Origin: Pseudomonas sp. UMAB-08 | Lineage (GTDB): Bacteria; Pseudomonadota; Gammaproteobacteria; Pseudomonadales; Pseudomonadaceae | Direction of reading: 5' to 3' | DNA: 64,000 nucleotides | Assembly: GCF_900095225.1 (NCBI RefSeq) | Contig: NZ_LT607421.1 | Span: forward strand, 1 to 64,000 | In this document: piece after piece, positions 40,642 through 50,160 of the stretch | How the letters are laid out: each line of letters opens with the position of its first letter | Position numbering within the stretch: the stretch's first letter is position 1 | Made by a program: the position numbers and the translations under genes | The notes under the pieces: generated by a model | The model's input: only the letters and a program-made list of their open reading frames with translations | Database searches by the model: none | Told to the model about the DNA's origin: nothing

Positions 40642-42306
40642 TCACGCCAGTTTCTTGTGACGTACTCGGTGCGGCTGGGCCGCTGCTTCGCCGAGGCGCT
40701 TCTTGCGGTCGGCTTCGTACTCGGTGTAGTTACCTTCGAAGAACACGGCTTGCGAGTCATCCTCGTAAGCGAGGATGTGCGTCGCTACCCGGTCAAGGAA
40801 CCACCGATCGTGAGAGATCACAATGGCGGCGCCCGGGAAGTCGAGCAACGCTTCTTCCAGTGAACGCAGGGTTTCCACGTCGAGGTCGTTTGACGGTTCA
40901 TCGAGCAGCAGCACGTTGCCACCCTCTTTGAGCGTCAATGCCAGGTGCAAGCGACCGCGTTCACCACCAGAGAGGTCCTTGACGAACTTCTGCTGATCGC
41001 CCCCTTTGAAGTTGAAACGGCCGACGTAGGTGCGCGACGGGATTTCATAGTTGCCGATGCGGATCACATCGGAACCATCGGAAACCGCCTGGAACACCGA
41101 TTTGCTGCCGTCCAGATCGTCGCGGCTCTGATCCACGCATGCCAACTGCACGGTTTCACCGACTTCAATCGTGCCGGAGTCCGGTTGTTCCTTGCCCATC
41201 AGCATGCGGAACAAGGTCGACTTACCAGCACCGTTACCACCGATAACGCCGACGATCGCGCCTTTAGGCATGGAGAACGACAGGTTGTCGATCAGCACGC
41301 GATCGCCATAACCTTTGGAAACGTTCTTGAATTCGATGACCTTGTCGCCCAAGCGTGGACCGGCCGGGATGTAGATCTCGTTGGTTTCGCTGCGCTTCTG
41401 GAATTCCTGCGATTGCATTTCTTCGAAGCGTTGCAGACGGGCCTTGGATTTCGATTGACGCGCCTTGGCACCTTTGCGAACCCACTCCAGCTCGTCTTTC
41501 ATGGCCTTTTCATGGGCCGACTGCTGCTTGGATTCCTGGGCAAGTCGATCGGACTTGGCTTCAAGCCAACCCGAATAGTTGCCCTCGTAAGGAATACCGG
41601 CGCCGCGGTCGAGTTCGAGAATCCAGCCAGCGACGTTATCCAGGAAGTACCGGTCGTGCGTGATCGCAACCACAGTGCCCGGGAAGTCATGGAGGAAATG
41701 CTCCAGCCAGGCCACGGAATCGGCGTCCAGGTGGTTGGTCGGTTCGTCGAGCAGCAGCATGTCCGGTGCGGACAGCAGCAGACGGCACAGGGCCACACGA
41801 CGCTTTTCACCACCGGACAGGAATTCGATCTTCGCGTCCCAGGCCGGCAGGCGCAGCGCATCGGCGGCGACTTCCAGTTGACGGTCCAGGTTATGACCGT
41901 CGCTGGCCTGGAGGATGGACTCAAGCTTGGCCTGTTCGGCAGCCAGCTTGTCGAAGTCGGCATCCGGCTCTGCGTATTCGGCATATACCTGATCAAGGCG
42001 CGCCTGCGCATTTTTGATCACGCTGACCGCTTCTTCGACCACTTCACGTACAGTCTTGGTCGGGTCCAGCTGTGGTTCTTGCGGCAGATAGCCGATGTTG
42101 AGCTCTGGCATCGGCCGAGCTTCACCGTCGAACTCAGTGTCGACACCGGCCATGATTTTCAACAGTGTGGATTTGCCCGAACCGTTCAAGCCCAGTACAC
42201 CGATCTTGGCGCCTGGGAAAAACGACAGGGAGATATTTTTCAAAATTTCCCGCTTCGGCGGCACAACTTTGCTCAGCCGATGCATGGTGAAGACGTATTG
42301 AGCCAT
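40642..42306 (-). CDS. ettA: Energy-dependent translational throttle EttA (ABC-F)
   Basis: 554 residues, no membrane span. Two ABC ATPase cassettes: Walker A GLNGSGKST and GGNGAGKST, signatures LSGGEKRRVAL and LSGGERGRLHL. A linker of charged residues between them is the P-site tRNA interaction motif (DELEWVRKGAKARQSKSKAR). Binds the ribosomal E site and gates translation according to the ADP/ATP ratio. Confidence 0.96.
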   Translation of the reverse strand: MAQYVFTMHRLSKVVPPKREILKNISLSFFPGAKIGVLGLNGSGKSTLLKIMAGVDTEFDGEARPMPELNIGYLPQEPQLDPTKTVREVVEEAVSVIKNAQARLDQVYAEYAEPDADFDKLAAEQAKLESILQASDGHNLDRQLEVAADALRLPAWDAKIEFLSGGEKRRVALCRLLLSAPDMLLLDEPTNHLDADSVAWLEHFLHDFPGTVVAITHDRYFLDNVAGWILELDRGAGIPYEGNYSGWLEAKSDRLAQESKQQSAHEKAMKDELEWVRKGAKARQSKSKARLQRFEEMQSQEFQKRSETNEIYIPAGPRLGDKVIEFKNVSKGYGDRVLIDNLSFSMPKGAIVGVIGGNGAGKSTLFRMLMGKEQPDSGTIEVGETVQLACVDQSRDDLDGSKSVFQAVSDGSDVIRIGNYEIPSRTYVGRFNFKGGDQQKFVKDLSGGERGRLHLALTLKEGGNVLLLDEPSNDLDVETLRSLEEALLDFPGAAIVISHDRWFLDRVATHILAYEDDSQAVFFEGNYTEYEADRKKRLGEAAAQPHRVRHKKLA

Positions 42307-42691
42307 GGAAAGAAAACCCGGTGTCTGTAACTGTGATAAAGCGCGGGCTTAGAGCGCGCCTCGAAAATAGCGGTACAATTTTATTTATCTCCGGCGCTTG
42401 CCGCCAGAGAGATTGACGCTTTGATTGAACGTGCGCCGACCGGACATCGATTGCCGACATCACGTTATCTGGATATGGATCAATGCTTGCAGGCAGTGAA
42501 ATCACTATCGTTAGAAACGGCCTAAACCGCACATCGGGCAAAGCTACCCGAATGCACCCGTCAGGGCAAACCATCCAGCCCAATGGGACTGGCACTTCGC
42601 CACACATCAAGGCATGCTAGCCGCCCTTTGGGCGTCCGGCTTATAGTGCATTTCGCATTCGCCGCTTCAGTCCCGTCTTCAGGATTAAAGT
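42307..42691. other. 385-base intergenic region between divergent ettA and morA
   Basis: No convincing gene. It must hold the promoters of ettA (minus) and morA (plus). An AT-rich island (about 42362-42392, including tacaattttatttat) near ettA is the likely ettA promoter zone. The middle is GC-balanced and shows no long repeats. A small RNA cannot be excluded by eye. Confidence 0.6.
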
Positions 42692-45600
42692 TTGTCCACA
42701 TCACTGTCCCCTTCTCCCCTGCGCACCCCTAGACGCGTACCCACGGTGCATTTTCGCGGCTCAGTGAAAGCTGTGCTCGCAGCCTTGGTATTGCTGATGG
42801 TTGTGCTGTTGTTCTGGCAACTGATGGATCAATTCCAGCAGACTCAGGACCGCCAGCGTCAGCGTAGTCTCGACTACAGCGCCCAGCTGGCCGATCGTTT
42901 GAGCCTGAACATGGCACTCAGTGCGCAGGGCGCGCTCAACGTCCTGGATAACACGAAAGCGCAAACCCCAACCGCCGCACAACAAGCGCTGATGCTGGAC
43001 ACCCTGCGCCAGAACCTGCCGTCATTGCGCAGTGCTGTCTGGTTGAATGCCGAAGGCGAAGTGGTTAAAGACAGCACCCGCAGCGATGCAGGTCCATCCA
43101 GCGACGCGACCTTCCTCGCGCAATTGATGCAGCGTGGTCAGGCGCATCCTTATTATTTCGGCAACGCACCGGATGGCTCACAGGTTTATTTGTTGGTGCG
43201 TCAGCCTGGCGAGACGACAAAAGGCTATTGGGTACTGCGCCTCGCGCCTGACGTGCTGACAAAACTTACTCACCAGACAACTCAGGATTTCCAGCCCATG
43301 TGGCTGCTGGAAAACAGTGTCAGTCAAACGGTGATCCATCGCGATGCCGCCGGCATGGACAGCCCGGAAGACGCCAGCCGTGAGGGTATCCAGAATGTGT
43401 TGCTGTCACCGTTGACCCATAGCGACTGGCAATTGCGCGGCCTGTTCGATGCCAGCAAGGCGCGCCAAGAGTTGCTGCCTGCGCTGATCGGCAAATGCCT
43501 GATCGGGCTGTTGTGTTCTCTGCTGCCGCTGCTGGCCCTTGCCAGCCTGCGCCGTCGCCAACGACAAATGCTTGAGAGCAAACGTCGTTATCAGGACATT
43601 TTCGACGGCACCGGCGTCGCGCTCTGCGTGCTCGACCTGTCAGGGCTGCTGGGCTACCTGGGCAAGCTGCAGGTACACAGCCGCGATGATCTGGACCGTG
43701 TACTGACGACGCAACCGCAGCTGTGCCCGGAACTGCTACAACAACTGCGCATTACCGAAGTCAATCAGGTCGCGCTCGATCTGCTGAAAATCGAATCCGG
43801 CGCCCAGGCGTGGCAGCACCTGATCGAGGGCTGCCCGAGCACCCGGCAAGGGATTGGCCTGCAACTGATTCACGCGGTACTCACCCGGCAGAGTCAACTC
43901 GAACTGGAAATCCGTCTGGCCAGCCCGCAAGGCGACGATCAGTACCTGTGGCTGGTGATGCGCTTGCCGGAACCGGCCGACTATAAGGCCGTGATCCTCA
44001 GCATCAGCGACATCAGCAGCCGCAAGCGCGTCGAACTGTCTTTGGTCGAGCGCGAAGGTTTCTGGTCCAATGTGGTGCGTACCGTACCGGATCATCTGTA
44101 CGTGCAGGACGTCGTCAGCCAGCGAATGATTTACAGCAACCACCATCTTGGCGAAACGTTGGGCTACAACAAGGCCGAGCTACAGAAGATGGGCGAGTAC
44201 TTCTGGGAGATCCTGCTGCACCCGGACGACGCCGAACACTATCAAGCCATGCGCCGACTGCAACGGCAAACCGGGCATGCCGAGTTGCTGCAATGCCAAC
44301 TGCGTTTCCGTGATCACAATAATCACTGGCGTCGCTTCGATATCCGCGAGCAAGCGTTGGTGCGTGACAAGAACGACGTTGTGACGCGCATCATCGGCGT
44401 GGCCAAGGACATTACCGAACAGCTCGAAGCCAGCGAGTCCCTGCGCGACAGCGAACAGCGTTACCGGATGCTGGCTGAAAGCATCAGCGATGTAATTTTC
44501 TCCACCGACAGCGCGCTGAAACCCAATTACGTCAGCCCGTCGGCGCAGACCGTCCTGGGCTACAGCTCTGAATGGATTCTTAAGCACGGCTGGCAATCAA
44601 CCATCGCCAACCCGCAGCAATTGATCAAGATGAATGCGCTACTCGAACGTGTCGCCAGGGCCGTGGGCAGACCCGACGAGCTGGCGAAATTGCGCGCGGA
44701 CCTGCCGACCCAGCTGTTTCTCTTCGACTGCCTGCGAGCCGACGGACGCAAGATCCCGATCGAACTGCGCCTGATTCTGGTGTGGGATGAGCACGGGACC
44801 TTCGAAGGCATCCTCGGTGTCGGGCGTGACATCAGCCAGCAACGTCGTGCCGAAAAAGACCTGCGCATGGCCGCCACGGTATTCGAACACTCCACGTCGG
44901 CGATCCTGATCACTGACCCGGCTGGCTACATCGTGCAGGCCAACGACGCGTTCAGTCGCGTCAGCGGTTATGACGTGTCAGAAGTACTCGATCAACTGCC
45001 CACCCTGCTGACCGTCGATGATCAGCAGGAAGCGCACTTGCGTTACATCCTCAAGCAACTGCACCAACGCAGCAGTTGGGAAGGCGAAGTCTGGCTCAAG
45101 CGTCGCAGTGGCGAGCATTACCCTGCGTGGGTCGGCATCACTGCGGTGCTCGACGATGAGGGCGACCTTGCCAGCTACGTGTGCTTCTTCAGCGACATCA
45201 GCGAGCGCAAGGCCAGTGAACAACGCATCCATCGGTTGGCCTATTACGACGCCCTGACGCACCTGCCCAACCGCACCCTGTTCCAGGACCGTCTGCACAC
45301 CGCACTTCAGCAGGCCGAGCGTCAGCAGGCCTGGGTGGTGCTGATGTTCCTCGACCTGGACCGTTTCAAGCCGATCAACGACTCCCTCGGCCACGCCGCT
45401 GGCGACCGCATGCTCCAGGAAATGGCCTCGCGACTGCTGGGTTGCGTTGACGACGATGACACCGTGGCACGTATGGGCGGTGACGAATTCACCCTGCTGC
45501 TGCAACCGGGGGCCACTCGGCAGATCGCCCTGAACCGCGCGATCCATGTGGCTGAACAGATCCTCGGCAGCCTGGTGAAACCATTCGTCCTCGAAGGTCG

Positions 45601-46549
45601 CGAGTTTTTTGTGACCGCCAGTATCGGCATCGCGCTCAGCCCGCAGGATGGCAATGAGCTGAGCCAGTTGATGAAAAACGCCGACACGGCCATGTACCAC
45701 GCAAAAGAGCGCGGCAAAAACAACTTCCAGTTCTACCAAGCCGACATGAACGCCACCGCCCTTGAGCGTCTGGAACTCGAAAGCGATTTGCGTCACGCCC
45801 TTGAGCAAGAAGAATTCACGCTGTATTACCAACCGCAGTTCAGCGGTGACGGTAAGCGCCTGACAGGTGCCGAAGCCCTGCTGCGCTGGAACCACCCTCG
45901 ACGCGGTCTGGTGCCGCCGGGCGACTTCATTCCGGTGCTTGAAGAACTCGGGCTGGTCGTGGAAGTCGGGGATTGGGTACTGATCGAAGCCTGTCGCCAG
46001 CTCAAGAGCTGGCACCAGGCCAAGGTCCGCGTGCCCAAAGTGTCAGTCAACATTTCCGCGCGGCAGTTCTCCGACGGTCAGTTGGGCACGCGCATTGCCA
46101 ACATTCTCAAAGACACCGGCCTGCCGCCGGCGTGCCTTGAACTGGAACTGACTGAAAGCATCCTGATGCGTGAAGTCAACGAAGCCATGCTCATTCTGGA
46201 CGGCCTCAAGTGCTTGGGCCTGAGCATCGCGATTGATGACTTCGGCACCGGCTACTCGTCGCTGAACTACCTCAAGCAATTCCCGATTGATGTGCTGAAA
46301 ATCGACCGGACGTTCGTCGACGGCCTGCCGTCGGGTGAGCAGGACGCGCAGATCGCTCGCGCCATTATCGCCATGGCCCACAGCCTCAACCTGTCGGTCA
46401 TCGCCGAGGGCGTGGAGACCCATGAACAGCTGGAGTTCCTGCGCGAACATGGTTGCGACGAAGTTCAGGGCTACCTGTTCGGCCGCCCGATGCCACCTAA
46501 TCGCTTCGAAGCGCAATTCAGCAATGACGCGTTGTTCATGTTCGATTGA
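42692..46549 (+). CDS. morA: Multidomain diguanylate cyclase/phosphodiesterase MorA
   Basis: 1285 residues. Membrane segment about 27-45, a ~215-residue periplasmic sensor, second membrane segment about 264-285, several PAS/PAC modules (about 290-850), GGDEF domain with intact GGDEF at 929-933 and EAL domain with EAL at 1061-1063 plus downstream ELTES, DDFGTGYSS and EGVET. Both catalytic motifs look intact. MorA of P. aeruginosa and P. putida controls flagellar timing, motility and biofilm. It sits just before glyA, as morA does in P. aeruginosa. Start codon is TTG with an AGGA site; no ATG near the N-terminus. Confidence 0.92.
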   Translation: MSTSLSPSPLRTPRRVPTVHFRGSVKAVLAALVLLMVVLLFWQLMDQFQQTQDRQRQRSLDYSAQLADRLSLNMALSAQGALNVLDNTKAQTPTAAQQALMLDTLRQNLPSLRSAVWLNAEGEVVKDSTRSDAGPSSDATFLAQLMQRGQAHPYYFGNAPDGSQVYLLVRQPGETTKGYWVLRLAPDVLTKLTHQTTQDFQPMWLLENSVSQTVIHRDAAGMDSPEDASREGIQNVLLSPLTHSDWQLRGLFDASKARQELLPALIGKCLIGLLCSLLPLLALASLRRRQRQMLESKRRYQDIFDGTGVALCVLDLSGLLGYLGKLQVHSRDDLDRVLTTQPQLCPELLQQLRITEVNQVALDLLKIESGAQAWQHLIEGCPSTRQGIGLQLIHAVLTRQSQLELEIRLASPQGDDQYLWLVMRLPEPADYKAVILSISDISSRKRVELSLVEREGFWSNVVRTVPDHLYVQDVVSQRMIYSNHHLGETLGYNKAELQKMGEYFWEILLHPDDAEHYQAMRRLQRQTGHAELLQCQLRFRDHNNHWRRFDIREQALVRDKNDVVTRIIGVAKDITEQLEASESLRDSEQRYRMLAESISDVIFSTDSALKPNYVSPSAQTVLGYSSEWILKHGWQSTIANPQQLIKMNALLERVARAVGRPDELAKLRADLPTQLFLFDCLRADGRKIPIELRLILVWDEHGTFEGILGVGRDISQQRRAEKDLRMAATVFEHSTSAILITDPAGYIVQANDAFSRVSGYDVSEVLDQLPTLLTVDDQQEAHLRYILKQLHQRSSWEGEVWLKRRSGEHYPAWVGITAVLDDEGDLASYVCFFSDISERKASEQRIHRLAYYDALTHLPNRTLFQDRLHTALQQAERQQAWVVLMFLDLDRFKPINDSLGHAAGDRMLQEMASRLLGCVDDDDTVARMGGDEFTLLLQPGATRQIALNRAIHVAEQILGSLVKPFVLEGREFFVTASIGIALSPQDGNELSQLMKNADTAMYHAKERGKNNFQFYQADMNATALERLELESDLRHALEQEEFTLYYQPQFSGDGKRLTGAEALLRWNHPRRGLVPPGDFIPVLEELGLVVEVGDWVLIEACRQLKSWHQAKVRVPKVSVNISARQFSDGQLGTRIANILKDTGLPPACLELELTESILMREVNEAMLILDGLKCLGLSIAIDDFGTGYSSLNYLKQFPIDVLKIDRTFVDGLPSGEQDAQIARAIIAMAHSLNLSVIAEGVETHEQLEFLREHGCDEVQGYLFGRPMPPNRFEAQFSNDALFMFD

Positions 46550-46670
46550 TGGCGGCGGTGACCCACGTGAAAACCGCTTGTCTCCGACATGACTGCCTTT
46601 CATATGCCAGATAAAAGCCGATGGGTTAGAATGCCCTCCTTTTCTACTGCCCCGATCCTTGAGGACCGCC

Positions 46671-47924
46671 ATGTTCAGCCGTGATTTGACTCTCGCCAAG
46701 TACGACTCCGATCTCTTTGCCGCCATGGAGCAAGAAGCTCAGCGCCAAGAAGAGCACATCGAGCTGATCGCTTCGGAAAACTACACCAGCCCCGCAGTGA
46801 TGGAAGCTCAAGGCTCGGTCCTGACCAACAAGTACGCTGAAGGCTATCCAGGCAAGCGTTACTACGGCGGCTGCGAATACGTCGACGTGGTTGAGCAACT
46901 GGCTATCGATCGCGCTAAAGAGCTGTTCGGCGCCGACTACGCCAACGTCCAGCCACACGCAGGCTCCCAAGCCAACAGCGCGGTCTATCTGGCGTTGCTG
47001 CAAGCGGGCGACACCATTCTGGGCATGAGCCTGGCTCACGGTGGTCACTTGACCCACGGCGCCAGCGTCAGCTCGTCCGGCAAGCTGTACAACGCCGTAC
47101 AGTACGGCATTGACGGCAACGGCCTGATCGACTACGACGAAGTCGAGCGTCTGGCCGTTGAACACAAGCCAAAAATGATCGTGGCGGGTTTCTCCGCGTA
47201 CTCGCAAATCCTGGACTTCCCGCGCTTCCGCGCAATCGCTGACAAAGTCGGCGCTTACCTGTTCGTCGACATGGCGCACGTGGCCGGTCTGGTTGCTGCG
47301 GGCGTGTACCCGAACCCGGTTCCATTCGCTGACGTGGTCACCACCACGACTCACAAAACCCTGCGCGGTCCACGTGGCGGTCTGATTCTGGCTAAAGCCA
47401 ACGCCGACATCGAGAAGAAGCTGAACTCGGCCGTCTTCCCGGGCTCCCAGGGCGGTCCGCTGGAACACGTAATCGCAGCCAAGGCCGTCTGCTTCAAAGA
47501 AGCCTTGCAGCCTGAGTTCAAGACTTACCAGCAACAAGTGGTCAAGAACGCCAAGACCATGGCCAGCGTGTTCATCGAGCGCGGCTTCGACGTAGTGTCC
47601 GGCGGTACCGAAAACCACCTGTTCCTGCTGTCGCTGATCAAACAGGACATCTCCGGCAAAGACGCTGACGCTGCCTTGGGTCGCGCGTTCATCACCGTGA
47701 ACAAGAACTCGGTGCCAAATGACCCACGCTCCCCGTTCGTGACCTCCGGCCTGCGCTTCGGCACCCCAGCCGTAACCACTCGCGGCTTCAAAGAAGCAGA
47801 ATGCAAGGAACTCGCTGGCTGGATCTGCGACATCCTGGCTGACCTGAACAATGAGGCCGTGATCGACGCCGTACGTGAAAAAGTCAAAACCATCTGCGCT
47901 AAATTGCCGGTATACGGCGCTTAA
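46671..47924 (+). CDS. glyA: Serine hydroxymethyltransferase GlyA
   Basis: 417 residues. Interconverts serine and glycine with tetrahydrofolate, feeding one-carbon metabolism. PLP-binding lysine K229 in [26 protein letters not shown] near the start is the family signature. The ATG at 46671 has TTGAGGA upstream. Pseudomonas genomes commonly hold more than one glyA; this one corresponds to the copy next to morA. Confidence 0.96.
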   Translation: MFSRDLTLAKYDSDLFAAMEQEAQRQEEHIELIASENYTSPAVMEAQGSVLTNKYAEGYPGKRYYGGCEYVDVVEQLAIDRAKELFGADYANVQPHAGSQANSAVYLALLQAGDTILGMSLAHGGHLTHGASVSSSGKLYNAVQYGIDGNGLIDYDEVERLAVEHKPKMIVAGFSAYSQILDFPRFRAIADKVGAYLFVDMAHVAGLVAAGVYPNPVPFADVVTTTTHKTLRGPRGGLILAKANADIEKKLNSAVFPGSQGGPLEHVIAAKAVCFKEALQPEFKTYQQQVVKNAKTMASVFIERGFDVVSGGTENHLFLLSLIKQDISGKDADAALGRAFITVNKNSVPNDPRSPFVTSGLRFGTPAVTTRGFKEAECKELAGWICDILADLNNEAVIDAVREKVKTICAKLPVYGA

Positions 47925-47948
47925 TCGCCCCGTATTACTCGCGACATA

Positions 47949-47981
47949 AAAAAGCCCGGCTCTTGAGCCGGGCTTTTTTTG
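47949..47981 (+). terminator. Terminator after glyA
   Basis: AAAAAAGCCCGGCTC, loop TT, GAGCCGGGCTTTTTTT, 24 bases after the stop codon. Confidence 0.93.
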
Positions 47982-48142
47982 CTATATAAATACAGTCAAG
48001 CCTACAGCTATAACACCCCATTTATTGTCGATCCTTATTCCAAAAGACTCTTGAAACCTGTCACTTCTGACAGTAGATGCCCCCCCCAACAAACCCTTAT
48101 GATTTTTTCTCGCCCGAAAATTAATTGGTTAGGAGATTTATC

Positions 48143-48745
48143 ATGAGCACGGAAGTAGAAAACTCGTTCTTGGCCACACTTACCTATGAGGCAGGCCTGG
48201 ACGCACGAAACAACCCCATTAACGTACCTATTGACTTTTCATACACCACGTTAGTTAGCGACACTAACACTAGCGCTGTAAATTCGGCGGGCGATGTCAG
48301 CGCTCATTTCGAAAACATACCTGATCAATATTTATATGCGAATGTTCTTGCTGAAAATCCCGTGCTGCTTTATTTCCGATACATCGAATCGACAGGCTTT
48401 TATAACATTTGGGTGCGAGACGGAAAGCAATTTGGCAAGTCCATAGCAAAAAGCAATAACGGATACATATACGCCGATTCCGGCGGCAAGCGAGTCGGCG
48501 ACTTCAACTTGATTAGAAAGGGACAAAAAATAACGCTAGGCGATATCGAAGGGGATTCAGAAGCATCCATTCACCTTCAGCTAATTGCAGGTGGCTCTGG
48601 GGTCAACCTAGAACTTTATAACCGGATAACACCCGACCCCCACGCCCCAGACAGATGGTATGCATACGTCGTCGACAAGGGGTTTGGCAACGCACATCTT
48701 ACGCTTCACATATCAAAAAGGAATGTTGATTATATAAATCCGTAA
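48143..48745 (+). CDS. Orphan protein, AT-rich, possible beta-trefoil
   Basis: 200 residues, clearly more AT-rich than its neighbours and with AT-rich codons (ttt, tat, aat), so probably acquired. No signal peptide or membrane span. The middle (FYNIWVRDGKQFGKSIAKSN, then NGYIYAD and VGDFNLIRKG) has the short-strand rhythm of a beta-trefoil/fascin-like lectin fold. The C-terminus has RWYAYVVDKGFGNAHLTLH. TAGGAG ribosome site before ATG at 48143. I recognise no family. It stands alone between glyA and yjiA, with a lone promoter region upstream. Confidence 0.85.
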   Translation: MSTEVENSFLATLTYEAGLDARNNPINVPIDFSYTTLVSDTNTSAVNSAGDVSAHFENIPDQYLYANVLAENPVLLYFRYIESTGFYNIWVRDGKQFGKSIAKSNNGYIYADSGGKRVGDFNLIRKGQKITLGDIEGDSEASIHLQLIAGGSGVNLELYNRITPDPHAPDRWYAYVVDKGFGNAHLTLHISKRNVDYINP

Positions 48746-48838
48746 GGCAATTTTTTATTTGAATCATGGTGATGCTCCACTGAAACCAATTTGTTGGCGA
48801 AGCGTTGTATCCGACACGTCGCCTCGCCAACAAGTCTC

Positions 48839-49831
48839 CTATAAGGTGTTTGAAATCACCCGCGAAAACCCTGCCCTGATCTTCTCTTCCGGCAGTTCAT
48901 CCGCAATAAACACAATCACACTTTCGCGCTTTTCGCCTTCACCCCATTCAGTGTCCCAATCAAAGCCATACAATTTCAGTACGCCTTGAAACACCATGCG
49001 CCGGGGTTCGTTGGCGATGTTGAGAACGCCTTTGTAGCGCAGCAGTTGTTTGCCGTGATCTTCCAGCAGTTCGTTCATGAACTCGCTGAGCTTGTCGATA
49101 TCCAGCGGTTTTTCGGTGCGCAGGACGAGGCTGGTGATGCGATCGATGCTGCCTGCGCTGCTCACCGGCTTCAGCGGACGCAGCATCATGCCGCCGCCCA
49201 CGTCGGCGTTGAGGTTGAAGCCGCGTACGTCCAGCAATTCAGCCAGATCAATATTGCCGTGTTCAACCACTCGAATCGGAGCACGACGGTTGATCCGGGT
49301 CAGTCGTTCGCTCAGGGCATTAAACGCGGCGTCATCCACCAAATCGCGCTTGCTCACCAACAGGCGATCAGCAAAACCGATCTGCGCCTGGGCGATGGTT
49401 TGGGTCAGGTGTTGCTCGGCATGGGCCGCGTCGACCAAGGTGATGATACCGTCGAGGAGATAACGCTCGCGCAGCTCCTCATCAATGAAGAAGGTTTGCG
49501 CCACCGGTGCCGGATCGGCCAGCCCGGTGCATTCAATCACCAATCGGTCAAAGGCGATCTCACCGCTGTCGAGCCGCTCAAGCAGCAAGTACAACGCCTT
49601 GGTCAAATCGGTGTGGATGGTGCAACACACGCAGCCGTTGGACAGGGTCATGACCTGCACGGGCTCGGTGCCGAGCAATTGGGTGTCGATCCCGGCATCG
49701 CTGAATTCGTTCTCGATGACGGCGATTTTCAGGCCGTGTTCAGCCTTGAGCAGATGGCGCAGCAAGGTGGTTTTGCCCGCGCCGAGAAAGCCACTGAGTA
49801 CAGTGACCGGAATGGGTTGCGAAACAGTCAT
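48839..49831 (-). CDS. yjiA: CobW/COG0523 GTPase, YjiA-type
   Basis: 330 residues. G3E GTPase: Walker A GFLGAGKTTLL, the metal-binding GCVCC motif, ECTGLADPAPV and SKRDLV. The C-terminal CobW domain runs LRYKGVLNIANEPRRMVFQG. These proteins move metals, often zinc, to target enzymes. Downstream of cstA and yjiX, an order kept in many gamma-proteobacteria. ATG at 49831 is used; a longer frame extends upstream. Confidence 0.92.
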   Translation of the reverse strand: MTVSQPIPVTVLSGFLGAGKTTLLRHLLKAEHGLKIAVIENEFSDAGIDTQLLGTEPVQVMTLSNGCVCCTIHTDLTKALYLLLERLDSGEIAFDRLVIECTGLADPAPVAQTFFIDEELRERYLLDGIITLVDAAHAEQHLTQTIAQAQIGFADRLLVSKRDLVDDAAFNALSERLTRINRRAPIRVVEHGNIDLAELLDVRGFNLNADVGGGMMLRPLKPVSSAGSIDRITSLVLRTEKPLDIDKLSEFMNELLEDHGKQLLRYKGVLNIANEPRRMVFQGVLKLYGFDWDTEWGEGEKRESVIVFIADELPEEKIRAGFSRVISNTL

Positions 49832-49935
49832 GCGTACTCCTGCGTTTAAATGCGCTTCATAACCAGACCCCATAAACGAAAACGCGCCACGACTGGCGTG
49901 GCGCGCGGGATCAGAGATGACTATCCATCAGAGGC

Positions 49936-50133
49936 TCAGCAGCATTTCGGGCCACCTTTGCCGCCGTAACGAGCCTCTTGGCGTTCACGAAAGAACGCTT
50001 CGTAGGTCATCACCGGCTTGTCCGGGTGCCTGATCTGCATATGCTCGACGTAATTGTCATAGTCAGGCATCCCCACCATCAGGCGGGCGGCCTGGCCGAG
50101 GTATTTCCCGAGGCGACTCAGGTCATTGAACAT
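49936..50133 (-). CDS. yjiX: YbdD/YjiX family small protein (DUF466)
   Basis: 65 residues. [20 protein letters not shown], then [18 protein letters not shown] and [17 protein letters not shown], the DUF466 signature, ending GPKCC. Encoded next to CstA-type carriers and known in E. coli (YbdD/YjiX) to be needed for pyruvate uptake by CstA/BtsT. GGAGG ribosome site; an upstream TTG in frame is less likely. 27 bases after the cstA stop. Confidence 0.93.
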   Translation of the reverse strand: MFNDLSRLGKYLGQAARLMVGMPDYDNYVEHMQIRHPDKPVMTYEAFFRERQEARYGGKGGPKCC

Positions 50134-50160
50134 GTGCAATTCCTCCGTTGAAGCCCGGGT

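Noticed and set aside
40945..42330. 461-codon plus-strand frame opposite ettA
   Set aside because: Shadow of ettA with no family features.
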